NCBI RefSeq assembly: GCF_005222955.1
Contig: NZ_LWUA01000279.1
Location: 1 to 55,698, forward strand
Direction of reading: 5' to 3'
Source of the DNA: Blastococcus sp. CCUG 61487
GTDB lineage: Bacteria > Actinomycetota > Actinomycetes > Mycobacteriales > Geodermatophilaceae
Length of the DNA stretch: 55,698 bases
The position numbers and the translations under genes were made by a program. Shown in pieces: positions 10,048 to 19,941 of the stretch; positions within the stretch are counted from its first letter, which is position 1; every line of letters begins with the position of its first letter. The notes beneath the pieces are model-generated. The model searched no databases. It saw nothing but the letters and a program-made list of their open reading frames with translations, and was not told the origin of the DNA.

Positions 10048-10703
10048 TCCGCGTCGTGCTCGTCGACGACCAGGCCATGGTGCGCACCGGGCTGCGCATG
10101 GTGCTCGCCGCGGAGCCGGACATCGAGGTGGTGGGGGAGGCCGCCGACGGCGCCGCCGGGGTGCGCGTGGTCACCGACCTGCGGCCCGACGTCGTCCTGC
10201 TCGACGTCCGGATGCCCGGGATGGACGGGCTCGAGGCGGCCCGCCGCATCCTGGCCGCCGACCTGCCCACCCGCGTCGTCGTCCTCACCACCTTCGACGA
10301 GGACGAGTACGTGACCGCCGCCCTGCGGGCCGGGGTGAGCGGCTTCCTGCTCAAGGTGGCGCCGCCGGAGGACCTGGTCGCCGCCGTGCGCACGGTCGCG
10401 GCGGGTCAGGGATTGCTCGACCCGGCGGTCACCCTGCGGGTGATCGAGGGGTACGCGGCCGCCCCGTCCCCCGACCCGGTCCGCGCCGCGGCCCTGGCCG
10501 GGCTCACCGAACGGGAGACCGACGTCCTGGCGCTGGTGGCGGCCGGGCTGTCCAACGCGGAGATCGCCGCGCGGCTCTACCTCGGGGAAGCGACGGTCAA
10601 GACCCACGTCAGCCGGGTCCTGCTCAAGCTCGGCCTGCGCGACCGGGTGCAGGCGGTCGCGTTCGCCTACGAGAGCGGCCTGGTCACCCCCGGCGGACGC
10701 TGA
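10044..10703 (+). CDS. NarL/FixJ-family response regulator
   Basis: 219 residues. The receiver domain begins VIRVVLVDDQAMVRTGL with acidic residues at about 8-9. The phosphoacceptor Asp is in VVLLDVRMPGMDG (about residue 53), the Thr in VVLTTFDED and the Lys in FLLKVAPPEDL. The C-terminal LuxR-type helix-turn-helix (about residues 150-210) contains LTERETDVLALVAAGLSNAE and VKTHVSRVLLKLGLRDR. The GTG start overlaps the kinase stop, so the two form a two-component pair. The targets are unknown. The two nearest candidates are the divergent membrane protein at 7973-8674 and the Mrp operon beginning 90 bp downstream on the same strand. Confidence 0.9.
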   Translation: MIRVVLVDDQAMVRTGLRMVLAAEPDIEVVGEAADGAAGVRVVTDLRPDVVLLDVRMPGMDGLEAARRILAADLPTRVVVLTTFDEDEYVTAALRAGVSGFLLKVAPPEDLVAAVRTVAAGQGLLDPAVTLRVIEGYAAAPSPDPVRAAALAGLTERETDVLALVAAGLSNAEIAARLYLGEATVKTHVSRVLLKLGLRDRVQAVAFAYESGLVTPGGR

Positions 10704-10714
10704 ACCGGGGGCGC

Positions 10715-10720
10715 TAACCT
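10715..10720 (+). promoter_or_regulatory. Possible -10 box for Mrp operon 1
   Basis: TAACCT in the 89-bp gap between the response regulator and mrpA1 fits an actinobacterial -10. It would give a leader of about 66 bases that carries the CGGAGA-type ribosome site before the GTG at 10793. No convincing -35 was seen. Confidence 0.3.
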
Positions 10721-10792
10721 GAACGGCATCGCCGCCGGTGTCCTTCCGACGTCTGTGGTCGTCCCCGAGCCCGCCGAGACTCCCGGAGACCC

Positions 10793-13663
10793 GTGCTAGC
10801 ACTCCTGCTCCTCCACCTGGCCGCCGCGGTCGTCGCGCCGCTGCTCGTCCGCTGGTGGGGACGGCAGGCCTTCGCGGCCCTGGCGCTGGTGCCGGCCGCG
10901 GGGTTCGTCTGGGTGATGGCGCAGCTCGGCACCGTCACCGACGGCGGTGAGGTCCGGGAGACGGTGCCCTGGGTGCCCGCCCTCGACCTGGACGTCGCAC
11001 TGCGCCTGGACGCGCTGTCGCTCACCCTCGCGGCGCTGGTCACCGGGGTCGGGGCGCTCGTGCTCCTGTACTGCTCGCGCTACTTCGAGCCCGACGACGA
11101 GGGGACGGCGCGCTTCGCCGGCCAGCTCACCGCGTTCGCCGGGTCGATGCTCGGCCTGGTCGTCGCCGACGACCTGCTGCTGCTCTACGTGTTCTGGGAG
11201 CTGACCACCGTCTTCTCCTACCTGCTGATCGGCGGGTCGGGGACGCGGCTGGCGGCCCGACGGGCGGCCAGCCAGGCGCTGATCCTCACCACCGCCGGCG
11301 GGCTGGCGATGCTGGTCGGGCTGATCATGCTCGGCGAGACCAGCGGCAGCTACCTGCTGTCGGAGGTGGTCGCGAACCCCGGCGACGGTCCCTTCCTGAT
11401 CGCCGGCACCGTGCTCGTGCTGGTCGGCGCCATCACGAAGTCGGCCATGGTGCCGTTCCACTTCTGGCTGCCCGCCGCGATGGAGGCGCCCACACCGGTC
11501 AGCGCCTACCTGCACGCCGCGGCGATGGTGAAGGCCGGCATCTACCTGGTGGCCCGGCTCGCCCCCGGGTTCGCCGAGGTCCCCGGCTGGCGGCCGATCG
11601 TGCTCGGGCTCGGCGTGGCCACCATGCTCGTCGGCGGGTACCGCTCGCTGCGGCAGAACGACCTCAAGCTGCTGCTCGCCTTCGGCACGGTCAGCCAGCT
11701 CGGCTTCCTCATGACCCTGGTCGGCGGCGGCAGCCGGGAGCTCGCGGCTGCGGGCCTGACCATGACCGTGGCGCACGCGCTGTTCAAGTCCACGCTGTTC
11801 CTCACCGTCGGCGTCATCGACCACGCCACGGGCACCCGCGACCTGCGCCAGCTCTCCCGGCTGGGCCGGCAGCTGCCGGGGCTGGCGGTCATCGGCGGGC
11901 TGGCCGGCGCCTCGATGGCCGGCCTGCCGCCGCTGCTGGGCTTCGTGGGCAAGGAGGCCGCGTTCACCGCGCTCTGGGAGGGCGGGCTGCCCGACCGCAC
12001 CTCCGCCGTCCTCCTGCTCGTGGGCCTGGTCCTCGGCTCGGTGTTCACCGTCGGCTACACCCTGCGCTTCCTGTGGGGCGCGTTCGCGGCCAAGCCGGGC
12101 TGCGCGGACATCGAGGTGCTCCACCGGCCCAGCGCGCTGTTCCTGACCGCGCCGGCGCTGCTGGCCACGGCCGGCCTGGTCGCCGGTCCGCTGAGCCCGC
12201 TGCTCGAGCCGCTGGTGGGCCGGTACGCCGACGAGCTGCCGCTGCTGGCCCCGAAGGCCGTCGAGCTGGCCCTCTGGCACGGCTGGCAGCCCGCGCTGGG
12301 GCTCTCGCTGGTCACCCTGCTCGGCGGTGCCGCGCTGTTCGCCGCCCGCAAGCAGGTCTACCGCCGGCAGCGGGCGCTCGCGGTGCGCAGCTCCGCCGAC
12401 GAGGGCTACTGGAACACGATGCAGGCCCTGGACCGGCTCGCGGTGCTGGTCACCGGCACCACGCAGCGCGGATCGCTGCCGGCCTACCTGGGCACGATCC
12501 TCGTCGTCGTCCTCGCCCTGCCCGGCTCGGTGCTGCTCTTCCGCGCGCCCTGGCCGGACGAGTGGCGCGCCTGGGACACCCCCATCCAGGCGCTGGTCGG
12601 TGCGGTCGCGCTGATCGCCGCGGTGCTCGCGGTGCGCATCCGGCAGCGGCTCTCGGCGGTGCTGGTCGTCAGCGTCACCGGCTACGCGCTGGCGGTGCTG
12701 TTCGTCCTGCAGGGCGCGCCCGACCTCGCCCTCACCCAGTTCCTCGTCGAGACGCTCACCCTGGTGGTCTTCGTCCTGGTGCTGCGCAAGCTGCCCAAGG
12801 ACATCGCCGAGCGGCACCGGCCGCGCGAGCGCGCGGTCCGCGGCGTGATCGCCGTCGGCGTCGGCGCGCTCATGGCTGCTGCCGGCGCCGTCGCGATGAG
12901 CGTGCGCACGGCCGATCCGGTATCGGTCGACTACCCCGAGGCCGCCTACGACTTCGGCGGCGGGGAGAACATCGTCAACGTCACCCTGGTCGACATCCGC
13001 GCCTGGGACACCCTCGGCGAGATCTCGCTGCTCGTGGTCGCCGCGACCGGTGTGGCCAGCCTGGTCTTCCTGCGCCGGCGCACCGGGGTGATCGACCGGC
13101 TGGACGAGGGGCGGCTGGGCACCGGGGACATGCGGCGGGCTCCCCGGAGGCGCTGGCTGTCGGCCTCGGTGGCGCTCTCGCCGGAGCGGCGCTCGGTGGT
13201 CCTCGAGGTCATCACCCGCGTGCTGTTCCACCCGATCGTCGTCTTCTCGCTGTACCTGCTGTTCAGCGGGCACAACCAGCCCGGCGGCGGCTTCGCCGGC
13301 GGGCTGGTGGCCGGGCTCGCGCTCGTGCTGCGCTACCTGGCCGGCGGCCGCTACGAGCTCGGCGAGGCCGCGCCGGTCGACCCGGGCCTCCTGCTGGGCG
13401 CCGGCCTGCTGTTCGCCGGCGGCACGGGCGCGGTCGGGTTGGTCCTGGGCGCCGAGGTGCTGCAGACGGCGATCCTGGAGACCACGCTGCCCGTGCTCGG
13501 TGACGTCAAGCTGGTCACCTCGCTGTTCTTCGACGTCGGCGTCTACCTCATCGTCGTCGGCCTGGTGCTGGACATCCTGCGCAGCCTGGGCGCGGAGCTC
13601 GACCGGCAGGCCGACGAGGACGACTACATCGACGCTCAGCCGGAGGAGGTCATCGCCCGATGA
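10793..13663 (+). CDS. mrpA: Mrp Na+/H+ antiporter subunit A fused to subunit B (operon 1)
   Basis: 956 residues, almost entirely membrane helices. The ND5-like antiporter module includes KSAMVPFHFWLP with the conserved Lys near residue 216, followed by APTPVSAYLHAA. Around residues 600-680 is a DUF4040/MbhD-like part. From about residue 815 a MnhB-like domain begins, with VLFHPIVVFSLYLLFSGHNQ. MrpA is the largest subunit of the hetero-oligomeric cation/proton antiporter and forms part of the ion path. The A-B fusion explains why no separate mrpB follows. The GTG start has CGGAGA about six bases upstream. It overlaps mrpC by 4 bp (ATGA). Confidence 0.93.
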   Translation: MLALLLLHLAAAVVAPLLVRWWGRQAFAALALVPAAGFVWVMAQLGTVTDGGEVRETVPWVPALDLDVALRLDALSLTLAALVTGVGALVLLYCSRYFEPDDEGTARFAGQLTAFAGSMLGLVVADDLLLLYVFWELTTVFSYLLIGGSGTRLAARRAASQALILTTAGGLAMLVGLIMLGETSGSYLLSEVVANPGDGPFLIAGTVLVLVGAITKSAMVPFHFWLPAAMEAPTPVSAYLHAAAMVKAGIYLVARLAPGFAEVPGWRPIVLGLGVATMLVGGYRSLRQNDLKLLLAFGTVSQLGFLMTLVGGGSRELAAAGLTMTVAHALFKSTLFLTVGVIDHATGTRDLRQLSRLGRQLPGLAVIGGLAGASMAGLPPLLGFVGKEAAFTALWEGGLPDRTSAVLLLVGLVLGSVFTVGYTLRFLWGAFAAKPGCADIEVLHRPSALFLTAPALLATAGLVAGPLSPLLEPLVGRYADELPLLAPKAVELALWHGWQPALGLSLVTLLGGAALFAARKQVYRRQRALAVRSSADEGYWNTMQALDRLAVLVTGTTQRGSLPAYLGTILVVVLALPGSVLLFRAPWPDEWRAWDTPIQALVGAVALIAAVLAVRIRQRLSAVLVVSVTGYALAVLFVLQGAPDLALTQFLVETLTLVVFVLVLRKLPKDIAERHRPRERAVRGVIAVGVGALMAAAGAVAMSVRTADPVSVDYPEAAYDFGGGENIVNVTLVDIRAWDTLGEISLLVVAATGVASLVFLRRRTGVIDRLDEGRLGTGDMRRAPRRRWLSASVALSPERRSVVLEVITRVLFHPIVVFSLYLLFSGHNQPGGGFAGGLVAGLALVLRYLAGGRYELGEAAPVDPGLLLGAGLLFAGGTGAVGLVLGAEVLQTAILETTLPVLGDVKLVTSLFFDVGVYLIVVGLVLDILRSLGAELDRQADEDDYIDAQPEEVIAR

Positions 13664-14187
13664 CTCCCACCGTCGTCCTCCCCCTGGTCATCGGCGGCAT
13701 GTACGCCGCCGGCGTCTACCTGCTGCTCGACCGCAGCCTCACCCGGGTGCTCCTGGGCTTCCTGCTGCTCGGCAACGCGACGAACCTGCTGCTGCTCTCC
13801 AGCGGCGGCCCGTCCGGCGAGGCGCCGATCCTCGGTTACGCCGAGCCGGAGGAGATGACCGATCCGCTCCCCCAGGCGCTCATCCTGACCGCGATCGTCA
13901 TCACCTTCGGCGTCGCGGCGTTCGTGCTGGCGATCATCTACCGGTCCTGGCGGCTGGTCCGCCAGGAGGTGGTCGGCGTCGACGAGGAGGACCGCCGCGT
14001 GGCCCGGCGCTCGGGCACCGACGCCGACGAGATCGACCCCGACGACCTGGCACCGGAGGACCGCCCCGCGATGCACGCCGACACGCTCGCCGTCGACGAC
14101 GAGGTCGACAGCGAGGGGTCCGGCGGCCTGGTCGGCACCCCGTCCGACGACGTCGCGCTCGACCCGACCCAGCGGACGGACCGATGA
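13660..14187 (+). CDS. mrpC: Mrp antiporter subunit C (operon 1)
   Basis: 175 residues with three membrane helices, related to NuoK. Typical motifs are the helix-1 start MTPTVVLPLVIGGMYAAGVY, then LGFLLLGNATNLLL and DPLPQALILTAIVITFGVAAF. The first 110 residues match the usual subunit. About 65 extra, very acidic residues (runs of Asp/Glu) form a C-terminal cytoplasmic tail that the paralogue at 22461-22775 lacks. It sits inside a chain of 4-bp overlaps (ATGA at both ends), so production is translationally coupled to mrpA and mrpD. Confidence 0.92.
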   Translation: MTPTVVLPLVIGGMYAAGVYLLLDRSLTRVLLGFLLLGNATNLLLLSSGGPSGEAPILGYAEPEEMTDPLPQALILTAIVITFGVAAFVLAIIYRSWRLVRQEVVGVDEEDRRVARRSGTDADEIDPDDLAPEDRPAMHADTLAVDDEVDSEGSGGLVGTPSDDVALDPTQRTDR

Positions 14188-15938
14188 TCAGCGCCCTCAC
14201 TCCTCTGCCGGTGCTGCTGCCGCTGCTCGGCGCGGCCGCGGCGCTGATCGTCGGCGGCCGGCACCCCTACGCCCAGCGCATCGTCAGCATCGCGGTGATC
14301 ACGGCCGTGCTGGGGGTCTCGCTGGCGCTGCTGCTGCTGGCCGACGCCGACGGCGCCGCCGCGGTCTCGGTGGGTGGCTGGCCGGTGCCGCTCGGGATCG
14401 TGCTGGTGGTCGACCGGCTCTCCGCGCTCATGCTGGTCATCGCCGCGACGGTGGCGCTGGGCGTGCTCGTGTTCGCCGTCGGGCAGGGTGCCGCCGACGG
14501 CGACGAGGAGACACCGGTCTCGATCTTCCACCCGACGTTCCTCGTGCTGATCGCCGGCGTGGCCAACGCCTTCCTGGCCGGCGACCTGTTCAACCTGTAC
14601 GTGGGCTTCGAGATCCTGCTGACCGCCAGCTACGTGCTGCTGACCCTCGGCGGGTCGGCGCCACGGATCCGCGCCGGGGTCACCTACATCGTCGTCAGCC
14701 TGCTCAGCTCGCTGCTGTTCCTGGCGGCGATCGCGTTGATCTACGGGGCGACCGGCACGGTCAACATGGCCCAGCTGGCCGACCGGCTGGGCGACCTGCC
14801 CGCCGGCACCCAGCTGCTGCTGCAGTCGCTGCTGCTCATCGCGTTCGCGATCAAGGCCGCGGTCTTCCCGCTCTCGGCCTGGCTCCCGGACAGCTACCCG
14901 ACCGCGCCGGCGCCGGTCACCGCGGTGTTCGCCGGCCTGCTGACCAAGGTCGGCGTCTACGCGATCATCCGCACGCAGACGCTGCTCTTCCCCGGCGGCG
15001 CGCTGGACCAGGTGCTCATGTGGGCGGCGCTGGCGACGATGGTCGTCGGCATCCTCGGCGCGGTCGCGCAGACCGACATCCGGCGGATCCTCTCCTTCAC
15101 CCTGGTCAGCCACATCGGCTACATGGTCTTCGGGATCGCGCTGGCCTCGACCGCGGGGCTGGCCGGCGCGATCTTCTACGTCGTCCACCACATCGCCATC
15201 CAGACCACGCTGTTCCTCGTCGCGGGGCTGATCGAGCGGCAGGGCGGCTCGACGAGCATGGACCGGCTGGGCGGCCTGGCGAAGAGCTCGCCGCTGCTGG
15301 CCGTCCTCTACTTCGTGCCGGCGCTGAACCTGGGCGGGATCCCCCCGTTCTCCGGGTTCGTCGGCAAGCTGGGGCTGCTCGAGGCCGGGATCGCCGACGG
15401 CGGCTGGCTGCCGGTGGTCCTCGTCGCCGCCGGCGCGCTGACCAGCCTGCTCACCCTGCTGGCGGTCTCCCGCGTCTGGAACCGCTCGTTCTGGCGCAAG
15501 CCCGTCGAGGCGCCGGCCGGCGAGTCCGCCGCGGCGGCCGCGGCGGACGCGGGCCCCGAGCTCGACGGTGGTCCCGTGGGTCCGTCGACCGCCGGGGGAG
15601 AGCAGGACGGCGAACCGCCGGACGACGGCGCGGCGAACGGATCGGGGCTGTCCTCCCGCGCGGCCGCCCGGCGGGCTGCCTGGGAGCGGCACACTGCCGT
15701 GGCGACGGCCACCGATGCGCCGCTGGCCGGTGTGGCGGTGCGTTCCCGGCGGCCCCGGCCGGAGGATCCGCTGCCCCGCGTGATGATGATGTCGACCGCG
15801 GCGATGGTGGTCGTCACCGTGTCGCTGACCGCGCTGGCCGGTCCGCTGTACGCGATCGCCGATCGGGCCGCCGTCGACCTGCTGGACCGCGCGCCGTACA
15901 TCACCGCGGTGATCGACGCGAACGGGGACGGCTCGTGA
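14184..15938 (+). CDS. mrpD: Mrp antiporter subunit D (operon 1), with large hydrophilic insert
   Basis: 584 residues, NuoN/NuoM-like, about fourteen helices. Helix 7-8 motifs include AIKAAVFPLSAWLPDSYPTA with the conserved Lys, and GLLTKVGVYAIIR with a second Lys. With MrpA it is thought to form the proton/cation translocating core. Unusually, an Ala/Asp/Gly-rich hydrophilic stretch of roughly 90 residues (about 440-535) separates the penultimate and final helices. The paralogue at 20941-22464 has a shorter polar stretch at the same place. ATG overlaps the mrpC stop, and the gene overlaps mrpE by 4 bp. Confidence 0.92.
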   Translation: MISALTPLPVLLPLLGAAAALIVGGRHPYAQRIVSIAVITAVLGVSLALLLLADADGAAAVSVGGWPVPLGIVLVVDRLSALMLVIAATVALGVLVFAVGQGAADGDEETPVSIFHPTFLVLIAGVANAFLAGDLFNLYVGFEILLTASYVLLTLGGSAPRIRAGVTYIVVSLLSSLLFLAAIALIYGATGTVNMAQLADRLGDLPAGTQLLLQSLLLIAFAIKAAVFPLSAWLPDSYPTAPAPVTAVFAGLLTKVGVYAIIRTQTLLFPGGALDQVLMWAALATMVVGILGAVAQTDIRRILSFTLVSHIGYMVFGIALASTAGLAGAIFYVVHHIAIQTTLFLVAGLIERQGGSTSMDRLGGLAKSSPLLAVLYFVPALNLGGIPPFSGFVGKLGLLEAGIADGGWLPVVLVAAGALTSLLTLLAVSRVWNRSFWRKPVEAPAGESAAAAAADAGPELDGGPVGPSTAGGEQDGEPPDDGAANGSGLSSRAAARRAAWERHTAVATATDAPLAGVAVRSRRPRPEDPLPRVMMMSTAAMVVVTVSLTALAGPLYAIADRAAVDLLDRAPYITAVIDANGDGS

Positions 15939-16510
15939 GCGACGACGTCGTCACCCGGCTGCGGACCCAGGGGCCGCTGCTGCTGTGGCTGGTCCTGGTC
16001 TGGAACCTGCTGTGGGGCACGTGGTCGTGGGCGAACCTGCTCAGCGGCGTCGTCGTCGCGCTGGCGGTCACGATCCTGCTGCCCCTGCCGCCGGTGGAGG
16101 GCGGGGCGCGGGTGCACCCGGTGGGCCTCGTGGTCTTCGTCGGCACGTTCCTCTACGACCTCGTGCGCTCTGCGGCCCTGGTGGCCTGGCAGACGATCCG
16201 GCCCAGCGGGATCCGCTACAGCGCGATCATCGCGGTGCAGATGCGCACCGACTCCGACCTGCTGCTCACGATTGTGTCCGAGACGCTCACGCTGGTGCCC
16301 GGCTCGGTGGTCATCGACATGGACCGCGAGCGCCGCGTCCTCGCGTTGCACATCCTCGCGGTCGAGGACGAGGAGGACGTCGAGCAGCGCCGCCGGTCGG
16401 TGCTGGAGGAGGAGGAGCGCGTGGTGCGTGCGTTCGGCACCCCGGAGCAGATCGCCGCGCTCGACCTCCCGCCAGAGCCGAGCGCGCAACCGGCCGGAGG
16501 GACGTCGTGA
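15935..16510 (+). CDS. mrpE: Mrp antiporter subunit E (operon 1)
   Basis: 191 residues from a GTG overlapping the mrpD stop. Two N-terminal helices (about 14-33 and 35-52) and a third (about 62-84) are followed by a soluble domain with the family motif RTDSDLLLTIVSETLTLVPG and VIDMDRERRVLALHIL. The last 40 residues are charged. MrpE is a small subunit needed for complex assembly or full activity. It is canonical in having all three helices, unlike the shortened copy in operon 2. Confidence 0.9.
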   Translation: MSDDVVTRLRTQGPLLLWLVLVWNLLWGTWSWANLLSGVVVALAVTILLPLPPVEGGARVHPVGLVVFVGTFLYDLVRSAALVAWQTIRPSGIRYSAIIAVQMRTDSDLLLTIVSETLTLVPGSVVIDMDRERRVLALHILAVEDEEDVEQRRRSVLEEEERVVRAFGTPEQIAALDLPPEPSAQPAGGTS

Positions 16511-16827
16511 CGCTGGTCTTCGTGCTGACCTTCAGCCTGCTGGCCGGGGGTGCGCTGCTCTGCCTCGTGCGGCTGGCCCGGGGGCCCTCGCTGCTGGACC
16601 GGGTGGTCGCGGCGGACACGATGCTGGTCATCGTCGCCGCCGGGCTGGCGGTCTACGCCGCGCTGGACCGGGAGCCAACGGTGGTGCCCGTGCTCGTCGT
16701 CGTCTCGCTGCTCGCCTTCGTCGGCTCGGTGTCGGTCGCCCGGTACATCGCCGGGATGGTCGTGCAGTCGCCGGCGGCGGAGGAGCAGGAGAGCGGATCC
16801 GTGACCGGCAGGGGGGAGGAACGTTGA
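16507..16827 (+). CDS. mrpF: Mrp antiporter subunit F (operon 1)
   Basis: 106 residues, three helices, GTG start in a GTGA overlap with mrpE. It contains the typical segment RLARGPSLLDRVVAADTMLV followed by hydrophobic helices 2 and 3, then a short polar tail. MrpF is a small membrane subunit of the Mrp complex, implicated in bile-salt or cation efflux in other bacteria. It overlaps mrpG, which begins with TTG. Confidence 0.9.
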   Translation: MTLVFVLTFSLLAGGALLCLVRLARGPSLLDRVVAADTMLVIVAAGLAVYAALDREPTVVPVLVVVSLLAFVGSVSVARYIAGMVVQSPAAEEQESGSVTGRGEER

Positions 16828-17270
16828 GCGACGTGCAGGGGCCCGCCGACGTCATCGCGCTGATCGCCCTGGTCGGCGGTGCCTTCCTCTGCTTCACCGC
16901 GGGGCTCGGCCTGGTGCGCTTCCCCGACGTCCTCACCCGGATGCACGCCGGGACCAAGCCGCAGGCGCTCGGCGTCCTGCTGATCATGAGCGGCTCGGCG
17001 ATCCGGCTGCAGGGCTGGTCGGCGACCTGGATGCTGCTGCTGGTGGCGCTCTTCCAGCTGCTGACCGCCCCGGTGACCGCCCACATGATCAGCCGGGTGG
17101 CCTATCGGCGCCGGCACGTGCGCCGCGACCTGCTCATGGTCGACGAGCTGCACACCGGGGAGCACAGCGACCGGCTGTTCCGCGGGGACGAGCCGGCCGA
17201 CGCCCCGCCGGAGGAGCCGTTCCGCTCGCTGCGTGAGAGCCGGGACGGCGGATCCGGCCGGGGCGGCTGA
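16824..17270 (+). CDS. mrpG: Mrp antiporter subunit G (operon 1), TTG start
   Basis: 148 residues. The TTG at 16824 overlaps the mrpF stop (TTGA) and is preceded by GGGGGGAGGA (16811-16820), a strong ribosome site that makes this rare start credible. Three helices carry the family motifs GLGLVRFPDVLTRMHAGTKP and LFQLLTAPVTAHMISRVAYRR. A charged C-terminal tail of about 45 residues extends past the usual length. It is the last gene of operon 1; its stop codon lies in the loop of a perfect hairpin shared with the convergent leuA gene. Confidence 0.9.
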   Translation: MSDVQGPADVIALIALVGGAFLCFTAGLGLVRFPDVLTRMHAGTKPQALGVLLIMSGSAIRLQGWSATWMLLLVALFQLLTAPVTAHMISRVAYRRRHVRRDLLMVDELHTGEHSDRLFRGDEPADAPPEEPFRSLRESRDGGSGRGG

Positions 17271-17283
17271 CCCGGCCGGATCC
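17250..17283. terminator. Bidirectional terminator between mrpG and leuA
   Basis: A perfect 13-bp stem (17250-17262 with 17271-17283, GGATCCGGCCGGG type) has an eight-base loop containing the mrpG stop. The leuA stop is at 17288. There is no T-run, as is usual in high-GC actinobacteria. The symmetrical stem between convergent genes could end transcription from both directions. Confidence 0.75.
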
Positions 17284-17287
17284 CTGC

Positions 17288-19093
<1,806 letters not shown>

Positions 19094-19108
19094 TCACGGC
19101 AGATCACC

Positions 19109-19145
19109 GCGGCGAGGGGGCCGACCTAGGAGAGGGCCTCGCCGC
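19109..19145 (-). promoter_or_regulatory. leuA attenuator-type hairpin
   Basis: A perfect 9-bp stem pairs 19109-19117 with 19137-19145 (CCTCGCCGC/GCGGCGAGG). One arm lies inside the last codons of the leader peptide, so ribosome position on the leader would decide whether it forms. This is the expected geometry for leucine attenuation. The exact terminator/antiterminator pairing was not resolved. Confidence 0.5.
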
Positions 19146-19173
19146 GGCGGGTAAGCAGGAGGCTGCCGCGCAC
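19126..19173 (-). CDS. leuA leader peptide
   Basis: 15-residue peptide VRGSLLLTRRGEALS, with three consecutive Leu codons (ctc ctg ctt) and a fourth near its end. It ends about 100 bp before leuA. Ribosome stalling at the Leu codons when charged tRNA-Leu is scarce is the classic attenuation signal, and leader peptides before leuA are documented in actinobacteria. The GTG at 19173 is chosen because TACCGT (19181-19186, minus strand) lies exactly seven bases before it, so the leader is probably translated from a leaderless mRNA. An in-frame GTG at 19182 would fall at the -10 box itself. Confidence 0.65.
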   Translation of the reverse strand: MRGSLLLTRRGEALS

Positions 19174-19180
19174 GGGTGCC

Positions 19181-19186
19181 ACGGTA
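19181..19186 (-). promoter_or_regulatory. Predicted -10 box for the leuA transcript
   Basis: TACCGT on the minus strand, seven bases upstream of the leader-peptide GTG at 19173. Confidence 0.45.
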
Positions 19187-19240
19187 GCAGTTCGCGGCCG
19201 GGTCGCGCTGCGTCGGCTCGCCCGCACGGCCCGGGCTGGA

Positions 19241-19246
19241 TACGGT
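19241..19246 (+). promoter_or_regulatory. Predicted -10 box for the uORF/Usp transcript
   Basis: TACGGT lies six bases before an ATG at 19253 that opens a 16-codon frame running into the Usp start. Confidence 0.4.
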
Positions 19247-19252
19247 CGGGGC

Positions 19253-19303
19253 ATGCGCGCCCGATCACCTCGCCCCGTCCTCGCCCGCCGGACCCGCCCA
19301 TGA
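19253..19303 (+). CDS. Possible leaderless upstream ORF coupled to the Usp gene
   Basis: ATG at 19253 is six bases after TACGGT and opens a 16-residue frame, MRARSPRPVLARRTRP. Its stop overlaps the Usp start codon as ATGA. The Usp ATG has no Shine-Dalgarno of its own, so re-initiation from this short frame could drive Usp translation. The peptide is basic and Pro-rich, with no recognised function. It may matter only as a translation-coupling device. Confidence 0.4.
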   Translation: MRARSPRPVLARRTRP

Positions 19304-19941
19304 GCTGGGAGCTCGGACTGCTGCTGGGAGTGCTGTGGGTGGTCATCGGCGTGCTCGCGGTGCTGGTGCTGCTGCACCGCCGCGGGCACGCGGACACCAT
19401 CTGGTACCTGCTCGGCGCGGTCCTCGGCCCGCTCATGGTGCCGATCGCCTACGAGCGCGGTCGGTCGCGCAGCGTGGTGCTCGAGCGGGAGGACGCGCCC
19501 GGCACCTGGGGTGACGGGGCGGTGCAGCTCCGGGTGCTCGTCGGCGTCGACGGCTCACCCGAGTCGGACCAGGCGGTCCGCGACGCGGCCCGGCTGCTGG
19601 GCACGGCCGGCGCGCGGCTGGTGCTGGCCACCGTGCTGGACGTCGACAGCGCCGAGCGGGAGGACGCCGCCGAACGCGGACAGGCCCGCGCGCTGCTGGC
19701 CCGGGTGGCCGAGCAGATCCCGGCGACGGCGGACGGACAGATCGAGACACGGGTCCTCGCCGGCTCGCCCGCCCAGGCACTCCTCGAACTCGCGGCCGAC
19801 GAGCACGTCGACCTGATCGCGGTGGGGCGCCGCGGCAGGGGGCTGTCGCGGGCGCTGATCGGCAGCGCGGCGCAGCAGATCAGCGCGTCGTCGCGGATCC
19901 CGGTGCTGCTGGCCACGCCGGCCGACCGGAAGACCGGCTGA
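19300..19941 (+). CDS. Universal stress protein with N-terminal membrane anchor
   Basis: 213 residues. Two hydrophobic helices (about 3-26 and 33-50) precede a UspA domain from about residue 75. The domain opens RVLVGVDGSPESDQAVRDA and ends with the nucleotide-binding pattern GRRGRGLSRALIGSAAQQI followed by IPVLLATP. That G-x2-G-x9-G-S pattern is typical of ATP-binding Usp proteins. Anchoring to the membrane is less common and suggests a role near a membrane complex. The gene sits between the two Mrp operons and converges on operon 2 with no gap, which makes a role in ion or pH stress plausible (inference). Confidence 0.85.
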   Translation: MSWELGLLLGVLWVVIGVLAVLVLLHRRGHADTIWYLLGAVLGPLMVPIAYERGRSRSVVLEREDAPGTWGDGAVQLRVLVGVDGSPESDQAVRDAARLLGTAGARLVLATVLDVDSAEREDAAERGQARALLARVAEQIPATADGQIETRVLAGSPAQALLELAADEHVDLIAVGRRGRGLSRALIGSAAQQISASSRIPVLLATPADRKTG

